Below, in pieces: positions 1 to 4,071 of a stretch of 5,870 nt of DNA. Both the position numbers and the translations under genes were made by a program. How positions within the stretch are numbered: position 1 is the first letter of the stretch; each line of letters opens with the position of its first letter. Under the pieces are notes generated by a model, which ran no database searches, had not been told where the DNA came from, and saw nothing but the letters and a program-made list of their open reading frames with translations. This DNA is from Candidatus Yanofskybacteria bacterium RIFCSPHIGHO2_01_FULL_39_8b (GTDB lineage: Bacteria; Patescibacteriota; Minisyncoccia; 2-02-FULL-40-12; GWA2-44-9). The stretch is from the NCBI GenBank assembly GCA_001794015.1, contig MGIZ01000032.1, forward strand, positions 1 to 5,870. The letters run 5' to 3'.

Positions 1-466
1 GATGGGGGTCTTTTATATTTTTAAGTAATCCGTATATTTCATCGGAAGCCCCGCACGTTCCCGATAAAACCCCAATCGGTTTATCATCTTCCAGAGCAAT
101 CGTAAATTCATTAAGAGTGCCGAAACCGCCGCAGACTATAATTACCGCATCGGCCGCTTTAGTCAAAATCAAGTTGCGGCCGGAATAATCAAATCCGGAA
201 TAAATAATAAAGTCGAAATAGTCGGTAGGAAGCCGATAAGTTTTAACATGAGCGGCATAAGTAGCGGCCGGAGAAATGCCGATTGATATGCCCCCCTCCT
301 CTTTGGCTCCTTTTGCTGCCGTATGGGGAATTCCGGTCGTAGCCCCGGTAATAAGAATCCCGTTCTGACGGACAATCTCCTGTCCGATTTGGTATGCTTT
401 TTTCTCGGCATCCGAACAGCAGAAACTCACATTAGCCGCCCCTGAAACAACAAATTTGTATTTCAT
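1..466 (-). CDS. LOG/SLOG-family Rossmann nucleotide-binding protein, C-terminus cut by window edge
   Basis: The 155 visible residues start MKYKFVVSGAA and read as a Rossmann-like domain of the LOG (lysine-decarboxylase-like, TIGR00725-type) superfamily. Seen: an N-terminal beta strand and small-residue turn (residues 4-11); a second strand ILITGATTG (37-45) followed by HTAAKGAKEEGG (48-59), the usual GA-rich helix; SGRNLILTKAADAVI (95-109), matching the family R-N...-D-A-V-I pattern; and CGGFGTLNEFTIAL (112-125), the GGxGTxxE phosphate/nucleotide-binding signature, with Cys where plant and bacterial LOG enzymes usually have Pro. Known for the family: binding of nucleotide or AMP-like ligands, sometimes with phosphoribohydrolase activity on cytokinin ribotides. 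Which activity applies here is not decidable. The ATG lies 52 bp after the MBL gene stop; no Shine-Dalgarno sequence is visible and no convincing promoter was found in that gap. The family assignment is firm, the reaction is not. Confidence 0.88.
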   Translation of the reverse strand, partial: MKYKFVVSGAANVSFCCSDAEKKAYQIGQEIVRQNGILITGATTGIPHTAAKGAKEEGGISIGISPAATYAAHVKTYRLPTDYFDFIIYSGFDYSGRNLILTKAADAVIIVCGGFGTLNEFTIALEDDKPIGVLSGTCGASDEIYGLLKNIKDPH

Positions 467-518
467 ATTGTTAGAGATGATGTAAACACCTGCTGAAATT
501 TTATAATTTTATCTATAA

Positions 519-1895
519 TTAATCAAGTAGAAATCCATCCCCCATCCCCGGAACAATCACCTCAACGTTTAGTTTATCTTTTATTTTTTGGCTCAAGACT
601 GAACTGGAGTGATATTCGCCATGAGTTACAAAAACTTTTTTAAGATTTCCGTCTTGTTGGGCTTTGCCCGCCCAGTCCAAAAGCATTTCCTGATCGGCAT
701 GGGCGGAATAACCCTCAATCAATTTAACATGGCAGTTAACCGACACTTTTTGGCCTAAAATCCTTATCTCTTTTTTACCGTCCAATATCTGCCTGCCTGG
801 AGAACCCTCAACTTGGTAGCCAACGAATAGAATTGTTGAATTAGGATCGGGCAGATATTTTCTTTCATGAAAAAGTATCCTACCGCCCAAAGACATTCCC
901 GAACCGGCGATAATAACTTTCGGCTCTTTTATGTTATTGATTGCTCGGGACTCATTGCTTGAATAGGTAAGTCTTAATCCGGGGAAATTAAATATATCAT
1001 CCCCCGCCCTTATGTCGTGAATAACTTTTTTATTAAAATAGCGGTCGTAGTTTTTATAAACTTTAGTTAATTTAATGGCCAAAGGAGAATCGAGAAAAAT
1101 GGGAATTTTGGGCAAATGCTCATGTTCGATCAATTCGTTCAGCTCATAAATAAGTTCCTGTGTCCGTTCAATGGCAAAGGTCGGAATTATAACCGTTCCT
1201 CCTCTCTTGACGGTTTCTTGAATTGCCTGACGCAAAATTTCTTTGCGATTAGCCTTATTCTCATGAACCCGATCACCATAAGTTGACTCGACAACAACAT
1301 AATCTGCCCCATTGGGCATATCATAATGTTTTAAAAGCGGAGCGGGATAATTGCCCAGATCACCGGAAAAATAAATACTTTTCTGCTGATCGTTTTCATT
1401 GTTTTTCCAATTTACTTCTATAATGGCCGAACCCAGAATGTGTCCGGCATCATGGAAAATAGCCTGAATACCATTACCCAAATCAAGTTCTTCGCCATAT
1501 TCAGCTCCTTGGGCCAGAAGAAAAACCTGATGTAAGTCTCCGGATTTAAATAACGGCTCATGGCCGTCCTTACGAGCTTCGTCCTTAATCAAATCAAGAT
1601 TATCATCAAGAGCAATGGCCGAAAGATCAATAGTCGGTTTAGTGGCAAAAACTTTCCCCCTAAAACCATTTTTATAGAGCTTAGGCAAACGCCCTGAATG
1701 ATCGGCATGGCTATGAGTAATTAAAACAAAATTAATTTCTTTGGGATCATATGGAAAATCCTGATAATTCAAAGTCTCGGCAAATTTAGAACCCTGAAAT
1801 AAACCGCAGTCAACTAAAATTTTTAAGCCGTTATACTCCAGTAAAAAATTAGATCCGGTTACTTGTTGAACGCCCCCGTAAAAAGATAATTTCAA
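519..1895 (-). CDS. Beta-CASP metallo-beta-lactamase-fold RNA-processing nuclease
   Basis: This 458-residue protein has the full beta-CASP set. The MBL domain carries HSHADH (61-66, zinc motif II), the His of AGHILGSA (H152, motif III) and SGDLG (D179, motif IV). The beta-CASP part carries motif A in ESTYGDR (E203), the helix PTFAIERTQELIYEL, motif B in YSAHAD (H399) and motif C in THGE (H425). The C-terminal stretch (about 385-440) resembles the RMMBL domain of CPSF73-type enzymes. Members are zinc-dependent RNA endo/exonucleases acting in the cytoplasm. With no KH domains, it is the short bacterial type rather than archaeal aCPSF1, and it lacks the usual RNase J layout. The start is TTG at 1895-1893: it gives the standard N-terminus MKLSFYGG, and no ATG or GTG lies between it and an in-frame stop in the hairpin upstream. 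No Shine-Dalgarno is seen; heptamer repeats run right up to the start codon. RNA substrate unknown. Confidence 0.95.
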   Translation of the reverse strand: MKLSFYGGVQQVTGSNFLLEYNGLKILVDCGLFQGSKFAETLNYQDFPYDPKEINFVLITHSHADHSGRLPKLYKNGFRGKVFATKPTIDLSAIALDDNLDLIKDEARKDGHEPLFKSGDLHQVFLLAQGAEYGEELDLGNGIQAIFHDAGHILGSAIIEVNWKNNENDQQKSIYFSGDLGNYPAPLLKHYDMPNGADYVVVESTYGDRVHENKANRKEILRQAIQETVKRGGTVIIPTFAIERTQELIYELNELIEHEHLPKIPIFLDSPLAIKLTKVYKNYDRYFNKKVIHDIRAGDDIFNFPGLRLTYSSNESRAINNIKEPKVIIAGSGMSLGGRILFHERKYLPDPNSTILFVGYQVEGSPGRQILDGKKEIRILGQKVSVNCHVKLIEGYSAHADQEMLLDWAGKAQQDGNLKKVFVTHGEYHSSSVLSQKIKDKLNVEVIVPGMGDGFLLD

Positions 1896-1921
1896 ATTCG
1901 AAATTCGAATATCGAAATTCG
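1894..1921. repeat. Four tandem 7-bp repeats (AAATTCG) abutting the MBL start codon
   Basis: Three exact AAATTCG units and one AATATCG variant (1908-1914) lie head to tail. The TTG start of the MBL gene occupies 1895-1893, so the first unit overlaps it. In transcript sense this is a CGAATTT series that occupies the place where a ribosome binding site would be expected. Confidence 0.85.
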
Positions 1922-1924
1922 AAA

Positions 1925-1950
1925 CCCTCTTACGCTAAAGCTTCAGAGGG
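1925..1950 (-). repeat. 26-bp REP-like hairpin, copy 1
   Basis: In minus-strand sense the left half is CCCTCTGAAGCTT and the right half TTAGCGTAAGAGGG less its first T. Positions 1-6 pair with 21-26, 8 with 19 and 10-12 with 15-17, leaving a G-A mismatch (7/20), an A-G mismatch (9/18) and a TT tip. It is followed by TTTCGAATTTCG, which is T-rich but interrupted, so a weak terminator role for the presenilin-like gene is possible but not shown. Confidence 0.8.
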
Positions 1951-1979
1951 CGCAGCAATATCGATTAGGCTTTGCCGTG

Positions 1980-2005
1980 CCATCCGTAGTTTTAACGAAG
2001 GATGG
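1980..2005 (+). repeat. 26-bp REP-like hairpin, copy 2, inverted relative to copy 1
   Basis: In plus-strand sense it starts CCATCCGTAGTTT and ends TAACGAAGGATGG. It folds exactly as copy 1: six outer pairs, G-A mismatch, one pair, A-G mismatch, three inner pairs, TT tip. Relative to copy 1 the pairs 3/24, 6/21, 8/19 and 11/16 have both partners changed so that pairing is kept. It contains GTAG, a tetranucleotide typical of some REP elements, though here it lies inside the stem. Confidence 0.8.
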
Positions 2006-2033
2006 TTTCGGATTTAGGATTTCGTGCTTAGTG
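2006..2033. repeat. Four degenerate 7-bp repeats
   Basis: The units TTTCGGA, TTTAGGA, TTTCGTG and CTTAGTG follow one another with no gap after hairpin copy 2. They are more divergent than the tract at 1894-1921 and mirror it across the element. The tract ends just before the stop codon of the presenilin-like gene (2036-2038). Confidence 0.6.
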
Positions 2034-2035
2034 TT

Positions 2036-2073
2036 TTACAATAATTGGCTGACTAAATAGCCGATTATTGTAA
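2036..2073 (-). other. Inverted repeat over the 3' end of the presenilin-like gene
   Basis: Arms 2036-2050 and 2059-2073 pair over 15 positions with a single mismatch at 2046/2063 (A-C in the transcript, G-T on the other strand) around an 8-nt loop. It covers roughly the last dozen codons and includes the TAA stop. No T-tract follows in the transcription direction, so it is not a standard intrinsic terminator; it could protect the mRNA 3' end or pause transcription. Confidence 0.7.
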
Positions 2074-2866
2074 GTGTTGCTATTGGCGGCAATGCTGCCA
2101 TAGGCCCTTTTGCGGTCTGGTTTACAAATATCAGATGAGTCAGAAACAATCCCAGCAAAGAAAATAATCCGACCGTCAAAGCTTGGCTGATGGAAATGAC
2201 GGCTACCGAGCTAGCCATAACAATAGGCAAACCAATATCCCCGGAACCCAGGATCATGAATTTTTCACCGATCTTTTGCTTTGCTTCACCGCTATGATGA
2301 AAAAAATCTTTAAATTCGAAAGGGATAATAAACCCAAAAATAGCTCCGCTTTCCATCATGCCTCGGGCAAGGGTAACCATATGCTTGGTCCAGTAAACAG
2401 CCACTATGTCATAGAATGACAGAATAACTAAAAGAATAATGGCGGTAGCGGGAATAAGGTTCAAACCAAGCAAGCTTGCCGCTCCGGCAATGCCAAAAAC
2501 CATCCCTAGGTCATGAATAAAAACGTTTTTTAAAAGAACAAAAAAAGAAGCTAAAAAAATAGCCCCGAATAAGTCCCAAGGCGTATTTAAAAATGACCCA
2601 AAAATTATTTGTGAACCGGAGAATACGACCAATATCAGAAATAACTTCAATAAAACCGAACTTATCTTTTTAAACTTAGTGAAAAATAAAGATAAAACCA
2701 GAAATAAAATCAAAAAAATAACGACATCGCTCCAAGAAAATGATTCCAGTGCAACAATGTTTTCTTTTGCTAGCGGCACATGATTATAAGCCGCTAAAAT
2801 CCCCAATAAAAGAGTAGGACTGAATAATAAAATCTCTTTCCAAAATAAGTTCAGCTTCAGAATCAT
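2036..2866 (-). CDS. Presenilin/signal-peptide-peptidase-like intramembrane aspartyl protease (A22 family)
   Basis: A 276-residue, very hydrophobic protein with about nine membrane segments (near 11-28, 47-63, 70-90, 97-113, 120-138, 140-158, 203-225, 230-248, 255-275), the count expected for presenilins and SPPs. The two catalytic aspartates are in place: SFYDIVAVY in segment 6 (D153) and ILGSGDIGLP in segment 7 (D210, the GxGD motif). Segment 9 begins GPMAALPP (254-261), corresponding to the PALP motif but with Ala in place of the first Pro. The resemblance is closest to the small archaeal/bacterial presenilin homologues (the DUF1119, SPP_2-type group). Family role: cleavage of substrate transmembrane helices within the membrane. 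The ATG at 2866 follows a tandem TTTAAACA pair, with only a weak GAGAT upstream. The gene lies 23 bp after the cupredoxin gene and is probably cotranscribed with it. Its substrate is unknown; the neighbour is a candidate. Confidence 0.9.
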   Translation of the reverse strand: MILKLNLFWKEILLFSPTLLLGILAAYNHVPLAKENIVALESFSWSDVVIFLILFLVLSLFFTKFKKISSVLLKLFLILVVFSGSQIIFGSFLNTPWDLFGAIFLASFFVLLKNVFIHDLGMVFGIAGAASLLGLNLIPATAIILLVILSFYDIVAVYWTKHMVTLARGMMESGAIFGFIIPFEFKDFFHHSGEAKQKIGEKFMILGSGDIGLPIVMASSVAVISISQALTVGLFSLLGLFLTHLIFVNQTAKGPMAALPPIATLTIIGYLVSQLL

Positions 2867-2889
2867 GTTTAAATGTTTAAATCTCTATA

Positions 2890-3339
2890 CTATCGCACAA
2901 TAATCGTTCCCTGCTCTTCAAGCTTTTTCTCGTTGTGATAGCCGAAGATTCCCTTTTCGGCAAATGTATAAGAAAAATAACTGCCTTGGGGTACATCGCC
3001 AACACTATCAAATCCGGAAAGCTGATTATGGGCAGGATGCGGATCGCTCACTACCCTGATACTGAAAAAACTCTCATTTTTAAATCGCACCGTATCGCCG
3101 GCATGAATCCGTAAATTAGTCGGACTGAAAACCCCACTCTTATATGAAACTGTATAGAATCTTGGCTGACGAGTTTCTTCAGGCAAAGGAGTCGGAATTT
3201 TTGATGATAAATCATCGGGTTTGGCAAACATTTTAACCGCTCCGGCCAAAAAAAGCATTAAAACAATTATCAAAATCCAAAAGACCGCCGGATTATGCTG
3301 ACGTTCTCGCAATTCCAGTTTTTTTCCAAAAAATGCCAT
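2890..3339 (-). CDS. Membrane-anchored cupredoxin-like protein without the copper-ligand cysteine
   Basis: The 149-residue protein has a basic N-terminus (KK, RER), one membrane segment (about 18-35), a Pro-rich linker (41-59) and a beta-sandwich domain (60-149). The domain matches cupredoxins: FSPTNLRIHAGDTVRFKN (71-88), then SDPHPAHN (98-105), GFDS (109-112), YTFAEKGIFGYHN (124-136) and GTIIV (144-148). The positive N-terminus suggests N-in topology with the domain outside the cell, without signal cleavage. In type 1 copper proteins a Cys sits where this one has Asn136, and the protein has no cysteine at all, so a blue copper centre is excluded. His101, His104 and His135 could still bind a metal. 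The ATG at 3339 has no Shine-Dalgarno, but a promoter-like sequence almost abuts it. The stop is 23 bp before the presenilin-like gene. Function unknown. Confidence 0.87.
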   Translation of the reverse strand: MAFFGKKLELRERQHNPAVFWILIIVLMLFLAGAVKMFAKPDDLSSKIPTPLPEETRQPRFYTVSYKSGVFSPTNLRIHAGDTVRFKNESFFSIRVVSDPHPAHNQLSGFDSVGDVPQGSYFSYTFAEKGIFGYHNEKKLEEQGTIIVR

Positions 3340-3345
3340 ATCCGG

Positions 3346-3375
3346 ATTTTAACATATAAAACTATCTTTTGAAAA
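3346..3375 (-). promoter_or_regulatory. Candidate extended -10 promoter for the cupredoxin/presenilin-like pair
   Basis: In transcript sense: -35-like TTTTCA (3375-3370), an 18-bp spacer ending in TGT, and -10 TAAAAT (3351-3346), giving an extended -10 of the TGnTAnnnT form. The ATG begins six bases after the -10, so transcription would start at or very near the start codon. It lies just after the terminator of the upstream gene. Prediction by eye only. Confidence 0.45.
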
Positions 3376-3398
3376 TAAATCTCTCCTTATGGAGAGAT
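3368..3398 (-). terminator. Intrinsic terminator overlapping the stop codon of the HNH-like gene
   Basis: In transcript sense, ATCTCTCC (3398-3391) and GGAGAGAT (3386-3379) form a perfect 8-bp stem around the loop ATAA, followed by TTATTTTC. The TAA stop of the HNH-like gene is within the loop. Stem plus T-rich tail fit a compact rho-independent terminator that separates this gene from the cupredoxin gene. Confidence 0.7.
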
Positions 3399-4031
3399 GT
3401 TGGCGGCTTTTTTTAATACTTTACTAATCTTAGTCTTAATAGTTTGGACTTTTGCAGTACTACTGCCGAAACAGATTTCAAATGCCCATAAACGATAGCC
3501 TTTTGAAGGAGATGTTTCAAAAAATATTGTTAAATCATCATTATTAAAAAGTGAATTTGTATCAGCCATATTTACCCCAAAAATCATAAAAAGCATCATA
3601 TATTTAAGGAGTAATCTTGCGTGGTTAACGGAATTATTGCCGAAACATTCAATCCAATATTTTTTGAATTCAGAAACGGGTAATAATTTAACAAGCCTTT
3701 CCTGTTTAGATTTTTCAAATCTTTCTCTTTCCTTTTCCGTCCCCTTATCAAGAAAACAAGAACTTATCCACCACTGATAACAATATTTTCTATCGGTATC
3801 AAATATTGATTGGTGAGTTTTATCGAGATTATTCCAAACTTCGTCAATTTTCAGATTCCAGAAAAGATGATGGTAGGCAGAATGGGCTTTTCTATTATAC
3901 GGAAAAAGATTGAAATGACCTCCGCTCCCGTTTCTACTTCTCGGGACAAGATGGTGGGGATTAGTGCCGGGAAAAGATTTCCCATAAATTTTACGGACAC
4001 TGGCAAGTGGGATATCTTCTGCTATTAACAA
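3387..4031 (-). CDS. HNH-motif protein of unknown function
   Basis: A 214-residue soluble protein. The N-terminal part has an HNH-like signature: NPHHLVPRSRNGSGG (24-38), N41, then H50 and H54 in KAHSAYHHLFWN (48-59). The order His-His, Asn, His-x3-His fits HNH/endonuclease-VII-like folds. The HHxxPRSRxG...HxxxHxLF pattern is, from memory, a recurring stand-alone protein in CPR genomes. A charged segment (about 96-117) follows; residues 140-214 match nothing I recognise. No zinc-finger cysteine pairs are seen. The start is TTG at 4031, supported by AAAGGA eight bases upstream. The gene follows murE by 40 bp with no terminator between, so it is probably read through from murE, and it ends in an intrinsic terminator. 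Nuclease activity is inference from the motif; no toxin or defence partner is adjacent. Confidence 0.75.
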   Translation of the reverse strand: MLIAEDIPLASVRKIYGKSFPGTNPHHLVPRSRNGSGGHFNLFPYNRKAHSAYHHLFWNLKIDEVWNNLDKTHQSIFDTDRKYCYQWWISSCFLDKGTEKERERFEKSKQERLVKLLPVSEFKKYWIECFGNNSVNHARLLLKYMMLFMIFGVNMADTNSLFNNDDLTIFFETSPSKGYRLWAFEICFGSSTAKVQTIKTKISKVLKKAANISP

Positions 4032-4039
4032 AAGTTATA

Positions 4040-4045
4040 TCCTTT
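4040..4045 (-). promoter_or_regulatory. Shine-Dalgarno AAAGGA for the TTG-start HNH-like gene
   Basis: AAAGGA lies eight bases before the TTG at 4031-4029. It is the only clear Shine-Dalgarno sequence upstream of any gene start in the window, and it decides this unusual start. Confidence 0.75.
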
Positions 4046-4071
4046 AAAAGAACCGTCCTGGAAAAATATTA

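Larger units (their letters stand above)
1894..2033. repeat. Composite inverted element: heptamers, 26-bp hairpin, spacer, 26-bp hairpin, heptamers
   Basis: This block fills the intergenic region between the presenilin-like gene (stop 2036) and the MBL gene (start 1895). It reads: four 7-bp units (1894-1921), 3 bp, a 26-bp hairpin (1925-1950), 29 bp of spacer, a second 26-bp hairpin (1980-2005), then four degenerate 7-bp units (2006-2033). The two halves are inverted: read inward from either end, both pass through CGAAACC(C/A)TC(T/C) into the hairpin, and on its far side both continue GG-C(G/A)C(A/G)GCAA. The arrangement recalls paired REP sequences (BIMEs). Similar hairpins and heptamers are, from memory, scattered through CPR genomes; this was not checked. 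No transposase lies nearby. It may affect transcript ends or the MBL start. Confidence 0.75.

Noticed and set aside
169..411. Open frame of 80 codons on the minus strand
   Set aside because: It overlaps the LOG-family gene in another frame; the LOG frame carries the GGFGTLNE motif and this one has no recognisable pattern.
1925..2005. Ordinary intrinsic terminators for the presenilin-like gene
   Set aside because: The T-rich stretches after the hairpins are broken by CG, and the element is symmetric and covarying; a minor terminator role stays possible.
1894..2033. CRISPR array
   Set aside because: The repeats are 7 bp without unique spacers, and the 26-bp hairpins occur only twice, inverted; no cas genes are present.
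2183..2419. Plus-strand open frame of 78 codons
   Set aside because: It is antisense to the presenilin-like gene over its catalytic motifs, with no ribosome binding site or family resemblance.
3810..4028. Plus-strand open frame of 72 codons
   Set aside because: It is antisense to the HNH motif region of a gene with a good Shine-Dalgarno; a shadow.
3387..4071. Toxin-antitoxin or defence module built on the HNH-like protein
   Set aside because: No small antitoxin-like ORF, immunity gene or defence partner is next to it; its neighbours are murE and the cupredoxin gene.
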